Part shown: in pieces, positions 19,064 through 27,828 of the stretch | Numbering within the stretch: the first letter of the stretch is position 1 | Layout of the letters: the number at the start of each line of letters is the position of its first letter | Origin: Planctomycetota bacterium | GTDB lineage: Bacteria; Planctomycetota; J058; JAJDCQ01 | Assembly: GCA_029260755.1 (NCBI GenBank) | Contig: JAJDCQ010000132.1 | Coordinates: 62,001 to 126,000 of the forward strand | Reading direction: 5' to 3' | Length of the DNA stretch: 64,000 nucleotides | Program-made: the position numbers and the translations under genes | Notes under the pieces: generated by a model | The model's input: the letters and a program-made list of their open reading frames with translations, nothing else | What the model was told of the DNA's origin: nothing | Database searches by the model: none

Positions 19064-19160
19064 GGCGGAACGCTCGGGGACGGCACGGCTTGACCCCGGG
19101 ATCGAGGCCACGGTCGGTTGCACGCCGGCCGGTCGGTGGGCTACCCTGCGAGCTGCGGTG

Positions 19161-19178
19161 GCCGGGATGCATCCCGGC
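19161..19178. promoter_or_regulatory. 18-base perfect palindrome, candidate operator
   Basis: GCCGGGATGCATCCCGGC is a perfect 18-base palindrome between the divergent histidine kinase and repeat-protein genes. A dimeric regulator site is the most natural reading, and the neighbouring response regulator is one possible binder. It could also form part of the transcribed leader of the plus-strand gene. Confidence 0.45.
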
Positions 19179-19182
19179 GCGC

Positions 19183-19220
19183 GGTCGACGGTTAGATGCC
19201 CTGCGAAGGGCCCGTCGACC
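19183..19220 (+). other. Two-part stem-loop with GCGA tetraloop upstream of the repeat-protein gene
   Basis: Outer stem GGTCGACGG (19183-19191) pairs perfectly with CCGTCGACC (19212-19220). After a 6-base one-sided bulge (TTAGAT) an inner stem GCCCT/AGGGC is closed by GCGA, a GNRA-type tetraloop. The structure ends about 15 bases before the AAGGGAGA ribosome site of the gene at 19249. This is a compact RNA-like fold, possibly a cis-acting leader. It does not match a riboswitch class that I recognise. Confidence 0.5.
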
Positions 19221-19248
19221 ACGTCCTCGCGATCAAGGGAGACGTGTC

Positions 19249-21996
19249 GTGGTTCTACGAGCCGAACGAGTCGTCGATGTCGCCGCGCGGCGTCGTCGCC
19301 GGACCCGCAACGGGCTTCCGACCGCCATCATGGCGAGCATCCTCGCGCTGTTGGTCCTCGGCCTCGCGCCGGGGGCAGTCCTCTTCGTCGCTCGCGCGGA
19401 CGATGATGATGAGGAAGAGGAAGGCGACGTCGGCGAGTGGGGCTCGGTCCGACTCAACGACGGCCAGGTCATCACCGGCGTCGTGAGCAAGACCAAGAAG
19501 GGCGTCCGGGTCGAGACGCTGAACTCGGTGGTCGACATCGTCGACGGCGAGGTCGTCTCGATCCGTAGCAAGACCGAGGAGGAGGCGCGTCGCGCCCGTC
19601 GTCGGCGGATGCTCTGGCCGCGACGGCGCAAGCCGACGAACATCAACGAGGAGGGCATCAAGGTCGGCGCCGGCGCCGGCGCCGGCGCCGCCGCCGATGC
19701 CGGCGCGGGCGACGCCGGAGCGGGTGATGCCGGCGCCGGTGATGCTGGCGCCGCCGACGGTGGCGGCGCGGCGGCGGCCGAGGGCGACCCGACCGAGAAG
19801 GTCGAGTTCCCGCGCCGCGGCTCGGGCCTCGGCCTGCGAACCGGCGGCGACAGCCCGGCGGTGGCGTCGGGAACGACCGCCCCCTCGGCCGCGGCTGGAT
19901 CGGCGCGCGCCGCCGACCGCGTGAAGCCCCCCGAGCCGGCCCCGGCGCCCGACGCCGGAGCGGGTGACGCGGGCGCTGGCGATGCCGGGACGGGTGACGC
20001 CGGTGCGGGCGACGCGGGTGCCGGCGATGCTGGCGCGGGCGATGCTGGTGCCGGCGATGCTGGCGCGGGCGATGCGGGTGCCGGCGATGCTGGCGCGGGC
20101 GATGCGGGTGCCGGCGATGCTGGCGCGGGCGACGCGGGTGCGGGCGATGCTGGCGCGAGCGACGCTGGTGCCGGCGAGACCGCCGGCGATCCGATCGACT
20201 CCCCGGCGCCGCGGTCGGCCGTCTCTTCGATCCGACGAGGCTCGAGCGGCTCGAGCGTCGCGACGGGCACGACGGCGCCGACTGCCGGCGCCGCCGCCGG
20301 AGCGGTCACGCGTCGCGTGGAGCCGGCGCCGATTCCCGCGCCGACTCCCGAGCCGCCGGCGGCCGCCGGTGATGGCGACGCGGGCGCCGGCGATGCCGGT
20401 GCCGGCGAAGGCGACGCCGGTGGCGAAGGCGACGCCGGTGCCGGCGATGCTGGCGCGGGTGAGGGCGACGCGGGCGCCGGCGCCGGAGACGGCGAAGGAG
20501 CCGACGGCGGCGACGGATCGAGCGGAGACGATGACCAGTCGCTCGCGCCGGTCGCCGGACCCCATCTCGCGGCCGTGACCGGCCCCAGAAACCCAGGCGG
20601 CGCCGCCCGTGCCGTCGGCGCCGGCGCGCCGACCGCGGCGGCCGGGTCCGCCCGGCCGGCCGGAGCGCTCGAGCTCGAGCCCGCGCCCGCGCCCGCGGCC
20701 GCCGAGACCGGCGACGCCGGCGCCGGCGCGGGCACGACGGACGCCGGGGACGGCGAGGCCGTCGCCGAGGCGCCCGCGATCGGTCCCCATCTCTCGAGCC
20801 TTCCGACCAAGCCCTCGACCGGAGCCGCTCGTTCGAGCGCCGGCCGGAGCGCCGAGGCCGCGACGTCCCGGGCCGCGCTCAGTCAGCGGGTGAAGCCGAC
20901 CGAGCCGACCGAGGTCGCGGACGCGAGCGGCGACGGCGACGGCCGTCGCATCGCCTGGCCGAACCGCAACCGCGGCGAGGGAGCCACGGACGAGGGCGAC
21001 GGCGGCGGCCGTCGCATCGCCTGGCCGAGCCGCAACCGCGGCGACGCCAGCGACGCAGGCACCGACGTGGCGGCCGACATCGACGCCCCGGACCGCGGCG
21101 GCTCGGCCGCCGGACTGCGCCACGGGGCCGGCGAGAGCGGCGCCGCCGGTGCGGCGAGCGAGGCCGGATCGACCGGCGCGCCCGTCATCGCGTCGGCGCG
21201 ACCGACGCCGACGATCGCCACTCCCGACGCGGGCACGCCCGACGCGGGCACGCCCGACGCGGGCACGCCCGACGCGGGCACTCCCGACGCGGGCACTCCC
21301 GACGCGGGCACGCCCGACGCCGGCGCTCCGGCCGTCGTCGTCGAGCACATCCCCGCGAGCGGTCCCCAGACCGCCGCCGTCCTCGGGTCGAGCGCCCTCG
21401 CGCCGGCCATCGCACGCGCCGACGTCCCGCCGACGCCGTGGAGCGCCGACGTCGCCAACGAGGTCATCGCGGCCGGCTGGATCCGACCGGATCCCGACGC
21501 CCGGATCGCGGAGACCATGCCGCCGACGCCGTCGACCGACCTCGCCGATGCTGGCAGCAGCACCGACACCGCCAAGCCGACCGCGACGACGGAGCCGGCG
21601 GCCGGAACCGACGCCGGCGCGGGCGAGGTCGTGATCGCGACCGGTCCGAAGAAGCCGACCGACGACGGCGGCACGGCGAAGCCCGAGGCCGGCACCGAGA
21701 AGCCGCCGGTCCCTCGCAAGCGCCGCAAGATGCTCAGCGACCCGATCAGCACGGTGATGGCCGCCTCGCGCGGGCCGCATCTCGCCGCGTCGGGCCCGGG
21801 CGTCGTCGACCGCACCGCGATCGCGAGCACCGCCGGAACGACCGCGAGCGGCGGCGGCGCGACCCGCGTCCCGCCGCGCGCTCGGAGCAACGAGATCCCC
21901 GCGTGGATGCGGCGCGGTCTCGCGCCGTCGGTGTGGTTCAACGGTCCGTCCGGTCCGGCCGACCCCGCCGTCGCGCGCCGGATTCACGTCCGCTAG
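19249..21996 (+). CDS. Secreted low-complexity protein with DAGAG and PDAGT tandem repeats
   Basis: 915 residues from GTG at 19249, which has AAGGGAGA 8 bases upstream and gives a basic, then hydrophobic signal peptide ending near VARA; the ATG at 19330 lacks a ribosome site. The mature N-terminus is a small beta domain (VRLNDGQVITGVVSKTKKG, then VDIVDGEVVSIRSK) like that of the HExxH protein at 13027. The rest is Ala/Gly/Asp-rich and probably disordered: about fifteen DAGAG units (nt 19951-20175), further groups around 20380-20490, seven PDAGT-type units (21223-21327), two RRIAWPxRNRG motifs, and several GPHLAA/GPHLSS motifs. Asp in every unit could bind calcium, but that is inference. The GC-rich tract leaves long antisense frames open; they are not genes. 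I find no family match. Confidence 0.75.
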   Translation: MVLRAERVVDVAARRRRRTRNGLPTAIMASILALLVLGLAPGAVLFVARADDDDEEEEGDVGEWGSVRLNDGQVITGVVSKTKKGVRVETLNSVVDIVDGEVVSIRSKTEEEARRARRRRMLWPRRRKPTNINEEGIKVGAGAGAGAAADAGAGDAGAGDAGAGDAGAADGGGAAAAEGDPTEKVEFPRRGSGLGLRTGGDSPAVASGTTAPSAAAGSARAADRVKPPEPAPAPDAGAGDAGAGDAGTGDAGAGDAGAGDAGAGDAGAGDAGAGDAGAGDAGAGDAGAGDAGAGDAGAGDAGASDAGAGETAGDPIDSPAPRSAVSSIRRGSSGSSVATGTTAPTAGAAAGAVTRRVEPAPIPAPTPEPPAAAGDGDAGAGDAGAGEGDAGGEGDAGAGDAGAGEGDAGAGAGDGEGADGGDGSSGDDDQSLAPVAGPHLAAVTGPRNPGGAARAVGAGAPTAAAGSARPAGALELEPAPAPAAAETGDAGAGAGTTDAGDGEAVAEAPAIGPHLSSLPTKPSTGAARSSAGRSAEAATSRAALSQRVKPTEPTEVADASGDGDGRRIAWPNRNRGEGATDEGDGGGRRIAWPSRNRGDASDAGTDVAADIDAPDRGGSAAGLRHGAGESGAAGAASEAGSTGAPVIASARPTPTIATPDAGTPDAGTPDAGTPDAGTPDAGTPDAGTPDAGAPAVVVEHIPASGPQTAAVLGSSALAPAIARADVPPTPWSADVANEVIAAGWIRPDPDARIAETMPPTPSTDLADAGSSTDTAKPTATTEPAAGTDAGAGEVVIATGPKKPTDDGGTAKPEAGTEKPPVPRKRRKMLSDPISTVMAASRGPHLAASGPGVVDRTAIASTAGTTASGGGATRVPPRARSNEIPAWMRRGLAPSVWFNGPSGPADPAVARRIHVR
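19951..20175 (+). repeat. Tandem 15-base repeat coding DAGAG
   Basis: Units of the type GATGCTGGCGCGGGC or close variants follow each other without a break; codons change at third positions while the Asp-Ala-Gly-Ala-Gly product is kept. Several neighbouring pairs form identical 30-base blocks, which suggests expansion by unequal crossing-over or slippage. Confidence 0.9.
21223..21327 (+). repeat. Tandem 15-base repeat coding PDAGT
   Basis: Seven consecutive 15-base units of the type CCCGACGCGGGCACG (the last codes PDAGA). The units are almost identical in DNA, so this array is younger or better homogenised than the DAGAG array in the same gene. Confidence 0.92.
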
Positions 21997-22022
21997 ACGA
22001 GCCCCACCGATCTCGAACGAGC

Positions 22023-22050
22023 CGAGCCGTCTCCCGAGGGAGGCGGCTCG
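22023..22050 (+). terminator. Strong terminator-like hairpin after the repeat-protein gene
   Basis: CGAGCCG, a G-T pair and CTCC pair with GGAG and CGGCTCG around a short CGAGG loop, giving a 12-base stem. It starts 27 bases after the stop codon at 21996 and is followed by TTCTCAT. Confidence 0.7.
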
Positions 22051-22171
22051 TTCTCATCGAGATCGGAGAAAGGGAGGAAACGAGCCGGCCCGATCGCACG
22101 ACCGACGATGAAAGCGCGGCGAGACTCGGGCTCGACCGGGGCGTCTGAACGAGCACCCGGAGGGACGGGAC

Positions 22172-22465
22172 ATGGACCAAGATCGCCGACGCACCGGACT
22201 CCTGATCTCCGGAGGAGCTCTGACCCTCACGGGCATCGGCCTGCACGTCGCCGCGGCCATCAGGGTCGACGACCGGCTCTTCCCCCTCGAGAGCATGGCG
22301 ACCGGCGAGGCCCCCCCGGACCCGTCGGCCCTCGCGCGAGGGATCCAGGACTCCCAGACGCCGACCTCCTACGCTCCCTCGCTCCTCATGGGCGGGGTCG
22401 GATTCCTCATGCTCGCCCTGGGGGTCACCCTCCTGGTGATGGCGCGCCGGCGGCCCGAGGGCTAA
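22172..22465 (+). CDS. Small two-helix membrane protein
   Basis: 97 residues. Two hydrophobic helices (about 9-30 and 68-90) flank a short loop outside the membrane, and the ends are basic (MDQDRRRTG and ARRRPEG). A GGAGGG ribosome site precedes the ATG by 7 bases. It lies 27 bases upstream of the kinase with FG-GAP repeats on the same strand, so it is probably co-transcribed and could be a partner of that kinase in the membrane. I do not recognise the family. Confidence 0.72.
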   Translation: MDQDRRRTGLLISGGALTLTGIGLHVAAAIRVDDRLFPLESMATGEAPPDPSALARGIQDSQTPTSYAPSLLMGGVGFLMLALGVTLLVMARRRPEG

Positions 22466-22492
22466 CGTCCTGGGGAGGCCCCGGAGCTCGCC

Positions 22493-25400
22493 ATGAGCTC
22501 GACTCCCCAGACGCCCTGGTCGCCAGCTCCCGGCTCCCCCGGCCCCGCGGGCGGCGGCGGCGCCCATCCGCTCCGCCACCCGTCCGAGCGGCCCGTCCCG
22601 CTTCCCGCGCGGATCGGGGACTACCACGTCGCGCGCCTCCTCGGCCAGGGCGGGATGGGGATCGTCTACGAGGGCCACGACCCGGTCCTCGACCGGCCGG
22701 TCGCCATCAAGAAGCTGAAGCTCCAGCGGGGGACGCCCGCCGCCGACATCGAACGCCTCCGCCGGCGGTTCCTGAGCGAGGCGCGGGCGGTCGCGAAGCT
22801 CCAGCACCCCAACATCGTCGCCGTGTATCAGGCGAGCGTCGATCCGTTCGACCAGGAGCCCTACCTGGCGATGGAGCTCGTCCGGGGGCGCGACCTCGAG
22901 CAGCTCCTCCGGGAGGACCGCCCGTCGGCGCGCCGCTGCGCCGAGATCGCCCGGGACGCGGCGATCGGCCTCCACCACGCCCACGATGCCGGGATCATTC
23001 ACCGCGACGTCAAGCCCTCGAACATCCTGGTCGACGGCGAGCGCGTCCTCGTGATGGACTTCGGCCTCGCCGTCGATCTCGACGCGCGCCGACTCGCATC
23101 GATCGAGGGCGGCCTCGAGGGAACGCCCTACTACGTCGCCCCCGAGCAGGCGAGCGGGAGGCGCGGCGACACGTCGGCGCGCAGCGACGTCTACTCGCTC
23201 GGCGTCACCCTTCATCAGGCGCTCGCCGGAGAGCCGCCCTTCCGCGGGCAGAGCATCATCGAGATCCTTCAGAAGGTCTTCAACGATCCGCCGACGCCCC
23301 TCCGCGCGATCGACGCCTCCATCCCCGCGGACCTCGAGACGATCACGCTCGAGTGCCTCGAGAAGGACCCGACCGACCGCTACGAGTCCGCCGAGGCGCT
23401 CGCGCGCGACCTCGATCGCTTCCTCGAGGGGCGACCCATCCTCGCCCGTCGGCCCGGGCTCCGGCCGTGGGTCCGGGCGACGGCCCGCCGCCACCGCTTG
23501 CCGATCGTCGTCCTGGCCGCCGTCCTGGTCGTCGCCGCGGCCGGCCTCGCCGGGCTCGCCTACCGACGCGCGGACGGGCGGCGGAAGGCGGCGGCGGCCG
23601 TCGTCGCCCTCCGCGACGCGGCGGCGCTCCTCGCCGACGAGGCGCGCCGCGCCCTCGACGACGGCGGCGCCGACGCCGAGCCCGAGGCCTTCCTCGCGCG
23701 CTTCGGCGGCGCGGCCATCGCCGAGCGCCTCGCCGCCCACGACGCGGCCCGGGCCGACGGCCCGATCCGCGACGCCGAGCGGCGGGCCGACGCGCTCGCC
23801 GATGCGCTCGCCGTCTACCCGGCGGCTGCCCTCGCCGCGCGGGCCTCGCGACAGGCCGCCGCCCGCGCGAGCGACGCGGGCGACGAGGACCTGGCCCGGA
23901 GGCGCCTGGTCGAGGCCTACCGGACCGACCCGTCGGGGCGCGACGGCCTGCTGGCCCTCCTCGCCGCCGCGAAGCTCCTCCTCGAACGCGGCGAGCCGCT
24001 CCGCGCCCACGGCCTCGCGTGGTCGGCCCGCCGTCGGGCGTCGGGCGACGCGCCGGAGCTCGCGACGGTGCGCCTCCTCGGCGACGTCGTCGCAGGACGG
24101 GCGCTGCTCGCCCTCGGCCGGCCGGCGGCGGGCGGCCATCTCCTCGAGCGGGCCCACGCGGCGCTCGCCCGAGAGGGCGCGGCCGACGATCCGGACCTGC
24201 GCCACCTCGACCGCGCCCGGCTCGCGGCCGAGGCAGCGGTCGGCCGCTGGCTCGGACCGGTCGTTCGCCTCGAGCTCGACGACACGACCCGCCTCACCTA
24301 CGGCGGCCCGGTCGGCGACTGGGACGGCGACGGCCGCGACGAGCTGCTCCTCCTCGATCCGGTCGCCCCGCCGCGCCCGGGCGAGCCGGGGCGCCTGCGC
24401 CTGCGGAGCGTCGCCCTCGACGCCGACCGCCCGCGCGTCGAGGCCGACGCCACCCTGCCGATCACTCCGACCGGCCCGAGCGCCGATCGCTGGTGGGACT
24501 CGAGCCCCCAGCGTGTGCTCCGAATCGTCGGCGCCGACGTCGACGGCGACGGCCGCGACGAGCTGATCCTCTCGCACGGCGACGGCAACGAGGGCCGCGA
24601 CCCCGACCGCGTCGCCCTGCTCCGCCTCGACCCGTCGGCCGTCTCCGTCCTCGTCGAGTCGCCCCCGGGCGAGGGGTTCCTCGAGTGGCCGGTCGTCACC
24701 GACCTCGACGGCGACGGCCGGACCGACCTCGTCGCGACCCGCGCCGGCGGCTACGTCCTCCACTTCCCCGACCCGATCGCGCAGGGGCTCGTCTCCCGGC
24801 AAGACCGACTCCTCACGGTCACCCGCGGCGCGTGGATCCAGGGCGCGGTCGCCGCGGAGCTCGACGGGCGCCCGCCCGCCGAGATCGTCCTCGCGACCGC
24901 CGAATGGAATCGCTGGACCCTCGAGATCGTCGAGACGCGGACCGAGCGCGGCGCCCTCCGGTTCTTCGCGCGCGACCTCGGCCGGATCGGACGGGTCACC
25001 ACGCCGCGAACGCTCCCGGGCGCCGGCGAGGGCGGCCGCGACCGCCTCCTGTTCCTCTGCGAGCGCCCGCCCGACCCGAGCATCGAGGTGGCGCCCGAGC
25101 CCGGCGAGGGGCTCGTCGAGCTGCACGCCGACGGCTCGCTGACGCGGCTCTGGACGCACGAGGAGGCCGGCTCGCGCGTCCGCTCGCTCGAGGGCGGCTA
25201 CCAGGCGCTCCTCGCGCCGGTCCGCGGGGCGCCCGGAGCGGCGAGCGAGCCGACCGCCGTCGTGGCCGGCCTCCGGCTCGACGGGACGCTCCGGCTGACG
25301 GTGCTCCCGGGCGTCGACTCCGGGCGCGCCGTGGTCGTCGAGCTCCCGGGCCTCGGCACGCGCATCGAGCGGATCGACATCGACGGCGACGGCGACGACG

Positions 25401-27196
25401 AGCTGCTCCTGCGCGCCGAACGGGATGGCCGCCTCGAGCCGATCATCCTCGCCCGCGTGCCCGGCGAGCGCGCCGCGGCCCCGGCCGACGACCGACCGCC
25501 GTCTCCGACCGCGTCGAGCGCCGGACCGGCATCGGGCGCGGCGCCCGAGCTCGTCATCGCGGCCGACCTCCTCGCCCTCGGCGCGCCGGCCGAGGCCGAG
25601 CGCCTCGCCACGTCGATCCGCGACGACGCCGATCGGCCGGGCCCGGTCCGGGCGCGCGCGGCCCTCCTCGTCGCCGACGTGCAGGCCTCGACCGGCGACC
25701 GACGCGCGGCCGTCGCCGCGTGCCGCGACGCCGCCGCGGCCGACGACGGGATCGCCACCGCGGCGCTCCGCCGCGCCCTCGAGCACGCCGAGCAGGGCTG
25801 GGACTTCGCGGCCGCGATCACGATCATCGACGAGCTCCTCGCCCGACTCGACCTCCGCGACGACGTCCGCGAGGAGCTCCGGCGTCGGCGGCCCCGCCTC
25901 CGCGCCGTCGCCGGCCTCAGCCCGCGCCTCACCCTCGCCGATTTGCTCGCCGGAGCGATCCCGGCCGCGGCGGGCGACGCGACCCGCCTCGACGCCGACG
26001 CCGGAGCCCTCCGGATCGACGGCAGCAGTCGGGGCGGCGCGACCCTGCGCGTGCCGCTGCAGCACGACGGCGGCCCGATCGGGCTCCGGGCCGACCTCGA
26101 CCTCGAGTTCCTCTCGCTCGCGGTGGAGCTCGCCGTCACCCTCCGCCGCGAGGACGACCCGAGCCGGAGCGACCGGCTCACGATCCGCGCCGGCGTCGAG
26201 GGCGCCGGCCGCGTCACCGACGACCTCCTCCGCCTGTCCGCGGTCGCGACGAAGCCGCGCGCCGCCGCCTCGGCGTCGGCCGGCATCGACCTCCGGCGTC
26301 GCCTCCGGGCCGAGTCACTCCGGCTCGAGGCGATCGCCGCGCCGGCCCTCGGCCGGCTCTTCGTGAAGATCGAGGACACCGCCCGCGGCGAGGTCCTCGT
26401 CCGCGAGGCCGTCGACCTCCCGTTCGCCTTCGACGCCGGACGCTGGTGGCTCGAGATCGGGGACCGGGCCGAGTCGACCGGGCGCTACCGGAACGCCGGG
26501 CGAGGGACGTTCCGGAGGATCGAGGTGCTCGCCGCCTCGCCGCGGACGCGGCCCGACGCCGACGCGGAGATCCCGGCGGCCGACCGGGCCGCGACCGCGC
26601 TCATGAGGCGGCGCCCCGACGAGGCGATCGCTCTCCTCGAGAACGCCGTCGGCGTCCGCGAGGCGTGGCTCGCCGCGCAGGCCCACCTCGCGAACGGGCA
26701 GACGCCGCTCGCGCGGGCGCGCCTCCGCGCGGCGAGCGCGGTCGATCCCGAGGGCTTCCGCCGTCTCGCCGGGCGGACCGTCGTCGGCGCCGACATGCCG
26801 CTCCGAGCCCTCGTCGCCGATGTGTTCGTCCCCGAGGAGCCTCCCACCTCCGACGATCCGGTCATCGACGTCCTCTACTACGCGCGCGGCGTGGCGAACG
26901 GCGACACCTCGGCATCGACCGCCTACGCCCTCGCCCGCGCCCTCGAGTTCATCGGAGGCTGGACCGAGGCGCACGAGCTCTTCACCCGCGTCGCCGACGA
27001 TCCGACGGCATCGGCCGAGGACCGCCGCGACGCGAGCCGCCGCCTGCCGGCGATCGCGATCCGGATCGGCCGCTGGGAGGAGGCGGCCGAGCAGGCGGAG
27101 CGGTGGATCCTCGCGAACGGCGACTCGGCCGCCGGCGCCCGCGAGGTGCGCTGGGCGCGCGAGGCGGCCCGGGCACTCCTCGAGCAACGGCAATGA
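22493..27196 (+). CDS. Membrane Ser/Thr protein kinase with FG-GAP (integrin-like) and TPR-like extracellular region
   Basis: 1567 residues. Kinase domain (about 44-312): GQGGMGIV (51-58), Lys73, HRDVKPSN (170-177), DFG (189-191), APE (216-218), all intact. One membrane helix at about 336-357. Outside, FG-GAP/VCBS calcium-loop motifs follow: DWDGDGRDELLL (near 608), DVDGDGRDELIL (near 680), DLDGDGRTDLVA (near 737) and DIDGDGDDELLL (near 961), the pattern of integrin-type beta-propellers. Between and after them are TPR-like helical regions (about 1030-1110 and from about 1350 to the end). Propellers of this kind usually bind proteins or carbohydrates, so a role as ligand-sensing receptor is plausible; the ligand is unknown. 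The start codon is supported by its place just ahead of the Pro-rich leader. Confidence 0.9.
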   Translation: MSSTPQTPWSPAPGSPGPAGGGGAHPLRHPSERPVPLPARIGDYHVARLLGQGGMGIVYEGHDPVLDRPVAIKKLKLQRGTPAADIERLRRRFLSEARAVAKLQHPNIVAVYQASVDPFDQEPYLAMELVRGRDLEQLLREDRPSARRCAEIARDAAIGLHHAHDAGIIHRDVKPSNILVDGERVLVMDFGLAVDLDARRLASIEGGLEGTPYYVAPEQASGRRGDTSARSDVYSLGVTLHQALAGEPPFRGQSIIEILQKVFNDPPTPLRAIDASIPADLETITLECLEKDPTDRYESAEALARDLDRFLEGRPILARRPGLRPWVRATARRHRLPIVVLAAVLVVAAAGLAGLAYRRADGRRKAAAAVVALRDAAALLADEARRALDDGGADAEPEAFLARFGGAAIAERLAAHDAARADGPIRDAERRADALADALAVYPAAALAARASRQAAARASDAGDEDLARRRLVEAYRTDPSGRDGLLALLAAAKLLLERGEPLRAHGLAWSARRRASGDAPELATVRLLGDVVAGRALLALGRPAAGGHLLERAHAALAREGAADDPDLRHLDRARLAAEAAVGRWLGPVVRLELDDTTRLTYGGPVGDWDGDGRDELLLLDPVAPPRPGEPGRLRLRSVALDADRPRVEADATLPITPTGPSADRWWDSSPQRVLRIVGADVDGDGRDELILSHGDGNEGRDPDRVALLRLDPSAVSVLVESPPGEGFLEWPVVTDLDGDGRTDLVATRAGGYVLHFPDPIAQGLVSRQDRLLTVTRGAWIQGAVAAELDGRPPAEIVLATAEWNRWTLEIVETRTERGALRFFARDLGRIGRVTTPRTLPGAGEGGRDRLLFLCERPPDPSIEVAPEPGEGLVELHADGSLTRLWTHEEAGSRVRSLEGGYQALLAPVRGAPGAASEPTAVVAGLRLDGTLRLTVLPGVDSGRAVVVELPGLGTRIERIDIDGDGDDELLLRAERDGRLEPIILARVPGERAAAPADDRPPSPTASSAGPASGAAPELVIAADLLALGAPAEAERLATSIRDDADRPGPVRARAALLVADVQASTGDRRAAVAACRDAAAADDGIATAALRRALEHAEQGWDFAAAITIIDELLARLDLRDDVREELRRRRPRLRAVAGLSPRLTLADLLAGAIPAAAGDATRLDADAGALRIDGSSRGGATLRVPLQHDGGPIGLRADLDLEFLSLAVELAVTLRREDDPSRSDRLTIRAGVEGAGRVTDDLLRLSAVATKPRAAASASAGIDLRRRLRAESLRLEAIAAPALGRLFVKIEDTARGEVLVREAVDLPFAFDAGRWWLEIGDRAESTGRYRNAGRGTFRRIEVLAASPRTRPDADAEIPAADRAATALMRRRPDEAIALLENAVGVREAWLAAQAHLANGQTPLARARLRAASAVDPEGFRRLAGRTVVGADMPLRALVADVFVPEEPPTSDDPVIDVLYYARGVANGDTSASTAYALARALEFIGGWTEAHELFTRVADDPTASAEDRRDASRRLPAIAIRIGRWEEAAEQAERWILANGDSAAGAREVRWAREAARALLEQRQ

Positions 27197-27219
27197 ACCC
27201 GGGCCCTGGCAGCTCGCAC

Positions 27220-27302
27220 TCCGCGTCATCCGCGTCATGCGCGGTTCCCACTCGTTCAACGCCGAGAGAGACGGAACCGCGGATTTCGCGGATTGCACGG
27301 AT
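27220..27302. repeat. REP-like inverted repeat built from 9-base units
   Basis: The left arm has two CCGCGTCAT units then GCGCGGTT; the right arm starts GGAACCGCGG and has CGCGGATT-type units. The arms are imperfect complements over about 29 bases with a short spacer, period 9. The sequence type (GGAACCGCGGATTTCGCGGATT) is familiar from other bacterial genomes as a dispersed intergenic repeat. It lies between convergent genes. Confidence 0.7.
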
Positions 27303-27389
27303 TGACTCGGGCGTCGCCGAGCCTTGCCGACGCGTCGCCGGGGGCCGCCCGAGACTCCTGTTCCTCGAACAGGCCACGCTTGCTCGTGC

Positions 27390-27812
27390 CTACGCGGCCG
27401 GCGTCGACGGCGCGTCGAGCTCTCCCCGCCCGGCGCCGACCATCGCCGCGAGGGCGAGGAGCGGCGGGCCCGCCTGGATGCACGCCGCCGCGATCTTGCC
27501 GACCGACGCCGCGAGGACGACCCCGGCGCCGACCATCGAGAGGCAGGCGTAGGCGACGAGCGTGCGCCCGACCACGCCGCGCGCATCGGTCCGCCCCGCG
27601 AGGACGATCCCGACGCCGATCGCGACCGCGAGGAAGAGGTTGTAGAAGCCCTGGTTGAACGCGAACGCCCAGAGGAGCTCGGCGTCCTCGGCGCTCTCCA
27701 CGCCGAACCGCGCGTGCACGTCGGGCCGGAGGAACAGGACGCTCTCCATCAGGAAGAAGAGGACGTGGAACAGGGCGGCGAGCCCCGCGAGCACCTTCCA
27801 GGCGATGGTCAT
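27390..27812 (-). CDS. DUF1304 family membrane protein
   Basis: 140 residues with four hydrophobic helices. The motif FNQGFYNLFLAVA after the second helix, with preceding conserved Glu/Phe residues (MESVLFLRP), is typical of the DUF1304 family of small membrane proteins, whose function is not known. It starts 17 bases after the stop of the WD40 kinase gene on the same strand and is likely read from the same transcript. Confidence 0.9.
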   Translation of the reverse strand: MTIAWKVLAGLAALFHVLFFLMESVLFLRPDVHARFGVESAEDAELLWAFAFNQGFYNLFLAVAIGVGIVLAGRTDARGVVGRTLVAYACLSMVGAGVVLAASVGKIAAACIQAGPPLLALAAMVGAGRGELDAPSTPAA

Positions 27813-27828
27813 CGTCTCTCTCTCGTTT

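Noticed and set aside
19951..20175. Regular repeat that could be taken for a CRISPR array
   Set aside because: Units are contiguous without unique spacers and code a protein repeat in frame.
19233..21987. Two long minus-strand frames (525 and 910 codons) over the repeat gene
   Set aside because: They result from the DAGAG repeat read on the other strand (SPAPASPAPAS and AGTRVARASIAGT patterns). The plus-strand frame has a ribosome site, signal peptide and terminator.
21938..26065. 1375-codon open frame on the minus strand
   Set aside because: Antisense of the FG-GAP kinase; Asp/Glu/Arg-rich shadow.
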